DNA from: Candidatus Methylomirabilota bacterium | GTDB lineage: Bacteria > Methylomirabilota > Methylomirabilia > Methylomirabilales > 2-02-FULL-66-22 | Assembly: GCA_016209725.1 (NCBI GenBank) | Contig: JACQVO010000264.1 | Span: 1 to 20,275, forward strand | Reading direction: 5' to 3' | DNA: 20,275 nt | In this document: in pieces, positions 1 through 7,325 of the stretch | How the letters are laid out: every line of letters begins with the position of its first letter | How positions within the stretch are numbered: position 1 is the stretch's first letter | The notes under the pieces: generated by a model | Told to the model about the DNA's origin: nothing | Database searches by the model: none | What the model saw: the letters and a program-made list of their open reading frames with translations, nothing else | Translations under genes and position numbers: made by a program

Positions 1-2334
1 CACGGCCCCGAGACCGATCTGGCGGTCCCGGCTCCGGATGAGGGTCGGCACATGGGTGATCTCGTAGCGGCCCCGTTCGCGCTCCCGGAGGGTCCCGCCG
101 AGATGACGGAAGGCCTCTTTGAAGAACCCGCGGATGAAGTGGGGCTGGAGGCGGCGGGCCGCGGCCCGTTCCAGGTCCTCCCGGATCCGGCGCACCTGGG
201 AGGCGTCCAGGGCATCATGGACCAGGGCTCGCTCCTCCAGGAGCCCCTGAATATGGGTGCGATCGGCGGCATTGTCCACGGCCTGGAACAGCCGGGCGCG
301 GACATCCGGCTGCTCCCCGTAGCGGATGGCCTGGATGAGCAGATCCCGGAGGCTCTGCTCGCGGAAGAGCTTGCCCAGAACATCGAAGACCTGGCCGCCG
401 AGCGCCTTCCGCTCCTCCCCGATCTTCTCCAAGAGCCGATCGTAGACCTCACCCTCCCGGGTCTCGGCGGCGACGAGGTTCCAGAGGTGGCAGACCTCTG
501 TCTGACCGATGCGGTGGATGCGCCCGAAGCGTTGCTCCAGCCGGTTCGGATTCCAGGGAAGGTCATAGTTGACCATGAGGTGGGCGCGCTGGAGGTTGAT
601 GCCCTCCCCCGCGGCATCCGTGGCCACCAGGATCTGGACATCTTTGTCCTGGGTGAACTTCTGCTGGCCGGTCCGTCGCTCCTCCCGCCCCAAGCCCCCA
701 TGGATGAGGACGGCGGCCTCGGGCCGGCCGAGGAGCGTCCGGATCTTCTCGACCAGGTAGGTCAGGGTGTCCCGGTGCTCGGTGAACAGGACCAGCTTTC
801 GGCGTGCCCCGGTGGCATCGAACATCTCCGCGTTGTTCTGGAGGAGGGTCGAGAGCTCCTCCCACTTCTTATCCGTCCCACTCCGGCGCACCCTTTGGGC
901 CAGGGCCTCGAGGCGCGTGAGATCCCCGATCTCCGCCTGGAGTTCCGCGATGGTCCGGGCGGCGGAGGCCTGATCCACGACCTCCTCCTCGGCGGCCTCG
1001 ACCTCCGCGGCCGGCGCCTCGTCGATATCGTCGGGTTCCTCCGCAAGCCCGGCATCGAGCCCCTGGGTAGTGTCGAGCGGCACGTCCGCCCCCCGGCGGA
1101 TGAGCTGCTCTTCCCGGAGGCGTTTCTCCAGCCGCTCACGGCGCCGGCGGAGGGATTCGGCAATGGCGTGGGGCGAGGAGGCCAGGCGGCGCTGGAGGAT
1201 TGTCAGGGCCCAGCCGACGAGGTTCCCCCGGCGGCCCTCCCCCTCCTGAGTCAGCCGATCGGCCCGGTTCATGCCCTCGCGGACGTAGTCGGTGACCTCC
1301 TTGTAAAGCTGGGCCTCTAGGTCGGAGAGGCGATAATTGACGGTGTAGGCCCACCGTTCCGGGAACAGCGGTGTGCCATCGAACTTCAGCAGGTGCTCCT
1401 TGACCAGGCGGCGCATGAGGTCTGAGGGATCCACCACGTGGACGCCGTCCCGAAAGCGGCCCTCAAACCGGTCGGCGTCGAGGAGGGCCAGGAAGAGCTG
1501 GAAATCTTCCTCCTTTCCGTTGTGAGGCGTGGCGGTCAGGAGGAGGAAGTGCCGGGCACGAGTGCCGAGGAGCTTCCCCAGCTTGTAGCGCTTGGTCTCC
1601 TTGATCTCGCCGCCAAAGAAGTGGGCCGACATCTTGTGCGCCTCGTCCACGATGACGAGGTCCCAGTCGGCTTGGTCGTCCCCGAGCTTGGCCTGGACAT
1701 CCTCGTTGCGACTGAGCTGATCGAGTCGGCAGAGCACCAGGGGGTAACGGCGAAAGGCGTCCGGGGACTCCTCGAGGCGGGCGCGGGTGATCGGCTCGAA
1801 GTCGAGGCCGAAGCGGTCCCGCATTTCGTCCTGCCACTGCTCCACCAAGTTCCCGGGGCAGACAATCAGGCAGCGGTGGACGTCGCCCCGGATGCGGAGT
1901 TCCTTGATGAGCAGGCCGGCCATGATGGTCTTGCCGGCGCCTGGGTCATCCGCCAGGAGAAACCGGAGGGGCTGCCGGGGGAGCATCTCACCGTAAACGC
2001 CGGTGATCTGGTGCGGCAGGGGATCGAGGATGGAGGTGTGGACCGCCAGGAGCGGGTCGAAGAGGTGCGCGAGGTGGATTCGGTATGCTTCGGAGACCAG
2101 ACGGAGAAGCCCTCCGTCCGCGTCGAAGGACCAGTTCTGGCCCGGGGCGACTACTTCGAGGGATGCTTCGCGATCACGGAACAGAAGCTCGTTTTGGGGC
2201 TTGCCTGAGGGATCTTTGTACGTAACCTCTACGCAGGCGGCCCCATGCCACTTCACGTCCAGGATGGTGACTGGACCGCCGACGTGGAGTCCCCCAACTT
2301 GCGTCCCGCGAGTCAGGTCTTCAAGACGGGCCAT
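1..2334 (-). CDS. SNF2/DEAH-box superfamily 2 helicase, C-terminus beyond window
   Basis: The frame is open from ATG at 2334 to the left edge, 778 codons without a stop. Visible motifs are Walker A DPGAGKT at about residues 130-136, DEAH at about 230-233, and motif III-like TATPHN at about 267-272. A helicase C-terminal domain follows, with an ILVATDAAGEGINLQ-type segment, NYDLPWNPNRLEQRFGR and IHRIGQ. After it comes a charged, probably helical region running off the edge. This is the architecture of large SNF2-like helicases (about 1000 residues or more) that often end in DUF3883. Such proteins occur in restriction or defence loci, including as DrmD in DISARM, and also alone. The neighbour that would decide this lies outside the window. 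The ATG is preferred because the MARLEDLTRGTQVGG start matches my memory of the family; its Shine-Dalgarno site is weak. It is divergent from the DsbA-like gene. The family is sure; the biological role is not. Confidence 0.93.
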   Translation of the reverse strand, partial: MARLEDLTRGTQVGGLHVGGPVTILDVKWHGAACVEVTYKDPSGKPQNELLFRDREASLEVVAPGQNWSFDADGGLLRLVSEAYRIHLAHLFDPLLAVHTSILDPLPHQITGVYGEMLPRQPLRFLLADDPGAGKTIMAGLLIKELRIRGDVHRCLIVCPGNLVEQWQDEMRDRFGLDFEPITRARLEESPDAFRRYPLVLCRLDQLSRNEDVQAKLGDDQADWDLVIVDEAHKMSAHFFGGEIKETKRYKLGKLLGTRARHFLLLTATPHNGKEEDFQLFLALLDADRFEGRFRDGVHVVDPSDLMRRLVKEHLLKFDGTPLFPERWAYTVNYRLSDLEAQLYKEVTDYVREGMNRADRLTQEGEGRRGNLVGWALTILQRRLASSPHAIAESLRRRRERLEKRLREEQLIRRGADVPLDTTQGLDAGLAEEPDDIDEAPAAEVEAAEEEVVDQASAARTIAELQAEIGDLTRLEALAQRVRRSGTDKKWEELSTLLQNNAEMFDATGARRKLVLFTEHRDTLTYLVEKIRTLLGRPEAAVLIHGGLGREERRTGQQKFTQDKDVQILVATDAAGEGINLQRAHLMVNYDLPWNPNRLEQRFGRIHRIGQTEVCHLWNLVAAETREGEVYDRLLEKIGEERKALGGQVFDVLGKLFREQSLRDLLIQAIRYGEQPDVRARLFQAVDNAADRTHIQGLLEERALVHDALDASQVRRIREDLERAAARRLQPHFIRGFFKEAFRHLGGTLRERERGRYEITHVPTLIRSRDRQIGLGAV

Positions 2335-2466
2335 CGCACCGCGTTCGGTTGCCTTCGCCAGGGGAAACCCGAAGCTTCTGCGCAGTCCTCCGGTTCGGTC
2401 GTCCTAAAGAGGCGAGATCCGACGCTATGGATTACCTTGTCCTGATTGAGTCTGCCAACCGCATGG

Positions 2467-2496
2467 AACATACCCCGACCGTTGTCTAAGCGTCAA
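2467..2496 (-). promoter_or_regulatory. candidate sigma70 promoter for helicase gene
   Basis: Read on the minus strand, TTGACG (2496-2491) is followed after 18 bp by TATGTT (2472-2467). These match consensus at 5/6 and 4/6. Transcription would begin near 2460 and leave a leader of about 125 nt before the helicase ATG at 2334. It was found by eye only and carries no direct evidence. Confidence 0.35.
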
Positions 2497-2777
2497 GGCA
2501 AAGGATGATCTATTTGGAATGGACGAAGGAGTGGTTCGGGGCCGTCGGTCCCGATGAGCTGGACCGTTACAGTGCGGGAGGCAGGTTTGATTGGGCAAGC
2601 CAGTTGGCTATCTCGCCTGAATCTCGCCGGCCGGACAGCGGTCGCCGGGAAGGGTCTCTGGCCGGATACGGCGGGACGGGCCGGATCGCCGCCGTCCATG
2701 CAACGGATGCCGGTGGAACGACGATCCCCGCTTGTTCCGTGGTCGTCGGGAATTTACCTCAATCCGAAGTAACCAAC

Positions 2778-2811
2778 CGCCAAGACGCCATGAACGCCAA
2801 GACAGACATGG
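2778..2811. repeat. two-unit 17-bp direct repeat (CGCCAAGAC-containing)
   Basis: CGCCAAGAC occurs at 2778-2786 and again at 2795-2803. CATG follows each copy at a similar distance, so the two units are imperfect 17-bp direct repeats. I recall similar CGCCAAGACGCC strings between genes in many environmental genomes, but cannot verify that here. No coding or protein-binding role is evident. Confidence 0.45.
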
Positions 2812-3031
2812 CTCTGGGGAGGAAACCAACGAAACTTCTGAGTGCCCCACAAACCGGATTCCGCATTTTTCGATAGAGAGTTGGAAACTTCGTATTCTTG
2901 ACGACCTTGGCGCACCAACGGCGATGCTGTTGGTACCGGCGGTTCAAAGTCTTTCTCGAATCAGTGTCAGATATGGTAGGCTCGGTCCAGGGTAAAGGGT
3001 CCCAAGGCCCCTATGACCGGAGGGTCACCCG

Positions 3032-3811
3032 ATGAAACGCCTGGTCGCAATTGCAGCAGTCATGGCCCTGTTCGCCCTCGGCACCTCGCCGGGCATGGCC
3101 CAGGAGGGTGATGAGCTGCGGGCCTTGCGAGACGAGATCCAGGCGCTCAAGCAGGAGCAGGCGAAGCTGCGCGCCGAACTCCAGGTGATCGTAGAATTCC
3201 TGCGGGGAAGATTGGCGACCGGTCCCGCGCCGGACCCCCCGGAGAACCTCGCGCTGGGTCTCGGTGACGACCCGACCAAGGGAAGCAAAGCTGCCCGGCT
3301 GGTGCTGGTCGAGTTCACCGATTACGAGTGCCCCTTCTGTGCCCGATATTTCCACGACACGCTGCCCCAGCTCGAGAAAGAGTACATCCAGACCGGCAAG
3401 CTCCGGTACGTCTTGCGAGAGTTCCCTCTGGAGTCCATTCACCCCCAGGCGTTCAAGGCCGCCGAGGCGGCCCTGTGTGCCGGGGAGCAGGGAAAGTACT
3501 GGGAGATGCACGACCGGCTCTTCAGCAATCAGCAGGCCCTCGGGCCCGGCGATCTGGTGGCCCACGCGCAGGCGGTGGGGCTGGACGCTGCGGAATTCCA
3601 GCAGTGCCTGGACAGCGGCCGAACGGCCGCGAAGGTCCGCAAGGACTTCGCCGAGGGCCGGCAGGCGGGGGTCGGGGGGACCCCGACCTTCTTCCTGGGG
3701 ACCGTCGACGACACCGGTTCCAGCATGAAAGTGCTTACCGTGATCACCGGGGCCCGCCCCTTCAGCAGTTTCAAGGCAGCCATCGACCGCGCGCTCTCCG
3801 CCCCGAAGTGA
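3032..3811 (+). CDS. exported DsbA/BdbD-like thioredoxin-fold oxidoreductase
   Basis: This 259-residue protein has an N-terminal signal peptide (MKRLVAIAAVMALFALG, likely cleaved after GMA near residue 23). A charged coiled-coil-like helix spans about 25-58, and a DSBA-like thioredoxin domain about 75-257. The redox motif is CPFC at residues 100-103 in the context EFTDYECPFC. The cis-proline is P218 in GGTPTFF. Cys149 and Cys192 may form an additional disulfide in the helical insert. It probably acts in the periplasm as a thiol:disulfide oxidase or isomerase; direction and partners cannot be read from sequence. GGAGGG lies about 8 bp before the ATG. It is monocistronic, divergent from the helicase and convergent with the ornithine-cyclodeaminase-like gene. 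CPFC instead of CPHC, and the N-terminal coiled coil, favour the BdbD/DsbG-like side of the family over classical DsbA. Confidence 0.9.
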   Translation: MKRLVAIAAVMALFALGTSPGMAQEGDELRALRDEIQALKQEQAKLRAELQVIVEFLRGRLATGPAPDPPENLALGLGDDPTKGSKAARLVLVEFTDYECPFCARYFHDTLPQLEKEYIQTGKLRYVLREFPLESIHPQAFKAAEAALCAGEQGKYWEMHDRLFSNQQALGPGDLVAHAQAVGLDAAEFQQCLDSGRTAAKVRKDFAEGRQAGVGGTPTFFLGTVDDTGSSMKVLTVITGARPFSSFKAAIDRALSAPK

Positions 3812-4426
3812 TCGGTCTGTCTCCGAACAGGCGTCTGGCACTGATTTGCAGCATCCGCATCCCGTGGCGTTGCCAGAGCGAGGCTCCCTCCAAGGACGCC
3901 CCGCCGCGCCACCCCGCACGCAGCCCCAGAGAAGAGTGCCCCACCAAATCCGGCCCGCCACACGGATCGCAGTCATTCAACGAGGCGCAGGCGACTCGAA
4001 TCTGCTGAGTACACGATCCTCCTGATGTTGGCTCCCTCCCCGAGCCTCGGTTGCTCGGGAACAGCCCGATACTCGCCCAGCCAACGACCAGTGTGCGCCG
4101 CCGGAATGCCCGTAGCGCAGACCAGGGGGACCGAAGACGGGCCAGGGCATATCCGGGAACACCAGGTGGACGGGCGAGAGAGCCAAACGAAGGGATCAGC
4201 GGGAAGGTCTGGATCGAAATGGTGCCGGGGGGACGGGCCCATAATGGGGCAAACCACCCTATCCGTGAGGGCCAGGCAACAGAAATTCGCCCGTACATCC
4301 TGCGGCTAGTCAGTGGTCTGCCTGAGGTTCTTGTCCCCCTCTCAGAGAAGAACGAGCCTGCCCTACCCGCCTCCGAATTCCTCACCGGTTGCTTCTGATG
4401 ATCCGCACCTTTTCGGACCGACCGGG
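3812..4426. other. 615-bp region between convergent genes, unexplained
   Basis: Both flanking genes end here, so no promoter is expected and the spacer is unusually long. ORFs of up to about 219 codons exist on both strands, but none has a recognisable domain, and good ribosome sites are lacking. One perfect inverted repeat is present, CCCGAGC (4039-4045) and GCTCGGG (4053-4059) with a 7-nt loop. It could end transcription from either side, although no T-run follows. The sequence may be a decayed gene or an uncharacterised RNA; I cannot tell. Confidence 0.45.
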
Positions 4427-5434
4427 TCAAAGTTCAGGGTCTGAGCCAGGCCTCGGCAACGGCAGCCCCACGCCCCGTTCTACCGCCGCCCGGTAGAGCC
4501 AGTGGGCAATGGCCACGTCCTGGCTCACCAGGCCCTCGATCCGCACCAGCACCCGCTCCTCCGGGCGTTCCCGGCCCGGTTTCTTGCCCGTGACCACCTC
4601 CCACACCTCGCCGTAGAGGTCCTCCTGCGCCAGGTGCCCCGCCTTCATCAGCTCGGTGATATCCTTCGAATAGAACACCTGCTCCCAGTCGTCCACCAGG
4701 AATTTCTCCACCGCCCGGAAGACGGCAGGCTCGATCTCCCGCCGTCCCAGCGCGCAGATGAAGGCCCCCGGCTGAAGCCACGGCTCGTAGACCAGGGCCT
4801 GCGTCGCCGTCGTCCCGGCCATGACGATGTCGGCCCCCCGCACCACTTCTTCCGCAGTGGCCACCGGCCGGATGCGGAGGCCGAGCTGATCCTCCATCTC
4901 CCGGGCAAACCGCTCTCGGGTTTCGGGACGACGGGACGTGGCTCGGACTTCGCGGATGGGGAACAGATCTTTCAGGCCCAACAGCGACGTTCGTCCCATG
5001 TTCCCCACGCCCAGCAGGCCCACCACGGCGGCATCCGCCCTGGCCAGGTACTTGGCCGCCACGCAGCCGGCCGCCGTGGTCCGCAGGGCGTAGCTCCAGT
5101 GCTCGTCCACGATGGCGAGGGGGACGCCGGTGGCCGGATCGTTGAGCAGAACGTAGCGCATGCTGTCGGGGGCGCCACTCCCCGACCCGTCCGGAGCAAT
5201 GTGGACGCCGACCGCCCGGACGCCGCTCACCGGGATCTCTTCCAGGGAGCAGGCCTTGACCCGATAGTCGCTTCTAAACTTTTGGCCCCGCATCGTGAAC
5301 ATCCGGGGCTCGGGCCAGACGATGGTCCCCGCCGCCTGCATCCGACAGACCTCTTCGACCAGGGCGATGGCTCGAGGCATATCGAGAAGCTGCCGGACAT
5401 CGGCATCGGACAGGTAGAGCACCGTTCTCGGCAT
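4427..5434 (-). CDS. ornithine cyclodeaminase / mu-crystallin family NAD(P)-dependent protein
   Basis: The protein has 335 residues from the ATG at 5434. That ATG sits 5 bp after GGAGG. A GTG at 5440 is directly against the Shine-Dalgarno site and is less likely. The family fold is clear: the YALRTTAA motif near residues 115-122, then a Rossmann nucleotide-binding loop GVGNMG at about 142-147, and VVDDWEQ-like sequence near 250. Family members are ornithine cyclodeaminases, ketimine or pyrroline-2-carboxylate reductases and alanine dehydrogenases. The segment that in true ornithine cyclodeaminases carries the catalytic Asp (GxDxPGKxEL) reads GRREIEP here, so ornithine deamination is doubtful. 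A reductase or dehydrogenase acting on an imino or N-substituted amino acid is more plausible. It is the last gene of the transporter operon, 22 bp after the second permease, which suggests it works on the imported compound. Confidence 0.88.
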   Translation of the reverse strand: MPRTVLYLSDADVRQLLDMPRAIALVEEVCRMQAAGTIVWPEPRMFTMRGQKFRSDYRVKACSLEEIPVSGVRAVGVHIAPDGSGSGAPDSMRYVLLNDPATGVPLAIVDEHWSYALRTTAAGCVAAKYLARADAAVVGLLGVGNMGRTSLLGLKDLFPIREVRATSRRPETRERFAREMEDQLGLRIRPVATAEEVVRGADIVMAGTTATQALVYEPWLQPGAFICALGRREIEPAVFRAVEKFLVDDWEQVFYSKDITELMKAGHLAQEDLYGEVWEVVTGKKPGRERPEERVLVRIEGLVSQDVAIAHWLYRAAVERGVGLPLPRPGSDPEL

Positions 5435-5456
5435 TCGCACCTCCCCCTCGCCCGCT

Positions 5457-6305
5457 TCAGCGGGCCGCCGCCCCCGGGCGCCGGACCAGGACGTCCCGGA
5501 GGCCGTCGGAGAACATCTGGAACGCCAGCGCGACCAGGAAGATCGCCGCCCCGGAGGCGACCGAGATCCACGGTGCCAGGAGCAGGTACGAATACCCCTC
5601 CCGTAGCATGCGGCCCCACGAGAGGGCGGGTGGCGGCACTCCCAGACCGAGGAAGCTGAGACTCGCCTCGGTCAGGATCGCGGTGCCCACCCCGAATGAC
5701 GCTTGCACGAGCAGGACGTCGCTCACGTTCGGGAGGAGGTGCCGCCACATGATCCGCAGGCGCCCCACACCCAGCGCCCCGGCAGCGGTGATGAACTCCC
5801 GCTCGCGGAGCGAGAGCACCTCGCCTCGCACGAGTATGGCGAACGTCGGGACGAACGTGACCGCGAGCGCGCCGATGACGTTCCAAAGGCTGACCCCGAG
5901 GAACGCGGTGATGGCCAGCGCCAGGACCAGCGATGGGAAAACCAGCAGCGCGTCCATGGCGCGCATCAGGACGTCCGCTCCCCGCCCCCTGAGGGTCCCC
6001 GCCACAAGGCCGATCGCCGTCCCGGCCCCCAATCCCCCCAGTACGGAGACGATCCCCACGACCATGGAGATTCGCGCGCCGCCGATGATCTGGCTGAAGA
6101 CGTCCCGGCCCAGGGGATCCGTTCCGAGGAGGTGGGCCACACTCGGCCGCGTCAGGACCTCCCGGGGGTCATACCGGAGGGGATCGTAGGGGCCCAGCCG
6201 CGCCCCGAAGGCGGCAAGGACGAGCGCCACGCCGATGACGGCGGCGCCCACGCTGACCTGGACCGCAGGCTTACCCGATCCGAATTCGCGGGTCCACCGC
6301 CGCAT
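5457..6305 (-). CDS. DppC/OppC-type ABC transporter permease
   Basis: This 282-residue inner-membrane permease belongs to the peptide/opine/nickel ABC importer family. Features are an N-terminal TM segment (about 15-35), the OppC signature HLLGTDPLGRDVFSQII at about 58-74, several further TM segments, and the ATPase-contact EAA loop around EFITAAGALG at about 170-179. It ends with TM segments near 205-270. The ATG at 6305 lies inside the end of the upstream permease, whose stop is at 6271, giving a 35-bp overlap that points to translational coupling. The ornithine-cyclodeaminase-like gene follows after 22 bp. Length and motifs are complete. Substrate cannot be assigned from the permease, and no partner ATPase gene is present. 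Confidence 0.93.
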   Translation of the reverse strand: MRRWTREFGSGKPAVQVSVGAAVIGVALVLAAFGARLGPYDPLRYDPREVLTRPSVAHLLGTDPLGRDVFSQIIGGARISMVVGIVSVLGGLGAGTAIGLVAGTLRGRGADVLMRAMDALLVFPSLVLALAITAFLGVSLWNVIGALAVTFVPTFAILVRGEVLSLREREFITAAGALGVGRLRIMWRHLLPNVSDVLLVQASFGVGTAILTEASLSFLGLGVPPPALSWGRMLREGYSYLLLAPWISVASGAAIFLVALAFQMFSDGLRDVLVRRPGAAAR

Positions 6306-7215
6306 AGGCTAGCTCTACCAGGAAATTCGTGAGGAACACGCCCACGGTGATGACGATGATTACACCCTGCACGACCGGAAAGTCCCGGCTCAGGATAGAA
6401 TCGACCAGGAGGATCCCGATGCCCGGGAGCGCGAAGATCGTCTCGGTGACCACCGCGCCCCCGAACAGGCGGGAGATGCTGACGCCCAGCACGCTGAGCA
6501 CCGGCAGCAGCGAGTTCCGCAGGGCGTGCACCAACAGGACCCTGGCCTCCCGCACGCCCTTGGCCCGGGCCGTCCGGACGTACTCGCTCTCCAGCGCCTC
6601 CAGGATCTTGGCTCGGGTGAGACGGGCCACGTTGGAAAAGTACGCCGCGCTCAGGGTGATGGCGGGGAGCACCATCGCCCGAAGGTTGCCCAGGGGGTCT
6701 TCGACGAAAGGGATGCTCCCCGACGAGGGCAGGACGCGCAAGTGGAGAGCGAAGACGAGAATAAGGAGGATGGCAATCCAGAAGTTCGGCATGGCGGTCC
6801 CAAAGGCGGTCAGGAGGGAGATGCCGAAGTCGAGTCGGGTATAGGGCCGCACGGCCGCGAGGACTCCCAGGCCGACCCCCAGCGCTACCGCGACCACGAG
6901 TGACAGAAACGTCAGCTCCAAGGTGACGGGCAGCCGGGCGATGATCGCCTCGAGCACTGGTTGGGGGGTCCGGAACGACCGGCCCCAGTCGCCTTGGAGA
7001 AGCCGCCCCAGCCAATCCAGGTACTGGACGTGGGTGGGGCGATTGAAGCCCAGGTCCTGACGCAGGCGCGCGACGGTGGCCGGGTCGGCGTCCCGGCCCA
7101 GCATAAGGACCACGGGGTCCCCGAGGACCGCCTGCATCAGAACGAAGATCAGCGCGGTGAGAAAGAGGATCGCGAACAGCATCGTCGCGATGCGACGAAG
7201 GACGAAGACCCACAC
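6271..7215 (-). CDS. DppB/OppB-type ABC transporter permease
   Basis: This is a 314-residue inner-membrane permease. It starts with a TM helix typical of DppB (about 5-30) and has the periplasmic LGFNRPTHVQYLDWLG segment that characterises the family at about 55-70. The BPD_transp_1 domain follows (about 95-310), with the EAA loop EYVRTARAKG at about 211-220. The start is a GTG at 7215 with a weak GGGGCGG ribosome site that lies inside a potential hairpin (7221-7240). The upstream gene is the substrate-binding protein, 110 bp away across a perfect 14-bp inverted repeat. The downstream permease overlaps it by 35 bp. It forms a heterodimeric pore with the DppC-like protein; the ATP-hydrolysing subunits must come from elsewhere. 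Confidence 0.93.
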   Translation of the reverse strand: MWVFVLRRIATMLFAILFLTALIFVLMQAVLGDPVVLMLGRDADPATVARLRQDLGFNRPTHVQYLDWLGRLLQGDWGRSFRTPQPVLEAIIARLPVTLELTFLSLVVAVALGVGLGVLAAVRPYTRLDFGISLLTAFGTAMPNFWIAILLILVFALHLRVLPSSGSIPFVEDPLGNLRAMVLPAITLSAAYFSNVARLTRAKILEALESEYVRTARAKGVREARVLLVHALRNSLLPVLSVLGVSISRLFGGAVVTETIFALPGIGILLVDSILSRDFPVVQGVIIVITVGVFLTNFLVELAYAAVDPRIRIG

Positions 7216-7220
7216 GATCC

Positions 7221-7240
7221 GCCCCGCTCAGGATCGGGGC
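7221..7240 (-). promoter_or_regulatory. small hairpin covering the permease ribosome-binding site
   Basis: GCCCCG (7221-7226) and CGGGGC (7235-7240) form a perfect 6-bp stem with an 8-nt loop. On the transcript the 3' arm contains the G-rich ribosome site of the GTG at 7215. Bases 7238-7240 are shared with the larger 14-bp stem (7238-7296), so the two structures exclude each other. Confidence 0.45.
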
Positions 7241-7296
7241 GACAGACACCCTGGCCGAGGGAGGAGGGACCCCCCGGCACCTGGGTGTCTGTCGCC
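7238..7296 (-). repeat. perfect 14-bp inverted repeat between binding-protein and permease genes
   Basis: GGCGACAGACACCC (7238-7251) is exactly complementary to GGGTGTCTGTCGCC (7283-7296), with a 31-nt loop that can partly pair internally. It lies in the only large gap inside the transporter operon. No T-run follows on the minus strand, so it is not a standard intrinsic terminator. A role as an RNA-stabilising or attenuating hairpin that keeps the binding protein in excess over the permeases fits the position, but is inference. Confidence 0.65.
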
Positions 7297-7325
7297 AGAG
7301 ACCCCCAAGGCTTCCGCCGCCTTCG

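Larger units (their letters stand above)
2335..3031. other. divergent intergenic region, no convincing gene
   Basis: About 700 bp separate the divergent helicase and DsbA-like genes. Short ORFs occur on both strands, but none has a good ribosome site together with a recognisable sequence. The region holds the candidate helicase promoter, a two-unit 17-bp direct repeat near 2778-2811, and a -10-like TATGGT at 2972-2977 upstream of the DsbA-like gene without a good -35. It is less GC-rich than the coding regions. It may contain decayed gene fragments, but I recognise none. Confidence 0.5.

Noticed and set aside
52..1320. 422-codon plus-strand ORF
   Set aside because: It is antisense to the helicase frame. 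Its composition is a GC-rich mirror image, while the minus strand carries clear helicase motifs.
2427..2489. 20-codon plus-strand ORF beginning MDYLVLIE, reminiscent of HicB antitoxin N-termini
   Set aside because: It is too short, the similarity is limited to a few residues, and no HicA partner is present.
3011..3976. 321-codon minus-strand ORF
   Set aside because: It is antisense to the DsbA-like gene and lacks recognisable sequence.
4080..4320. Possible group II intron or other ribozyme remnant starting near a GTGCGCC string
   Set aside because: No domain V/VI-like hairpin or reverse transcriptase sequence was found.
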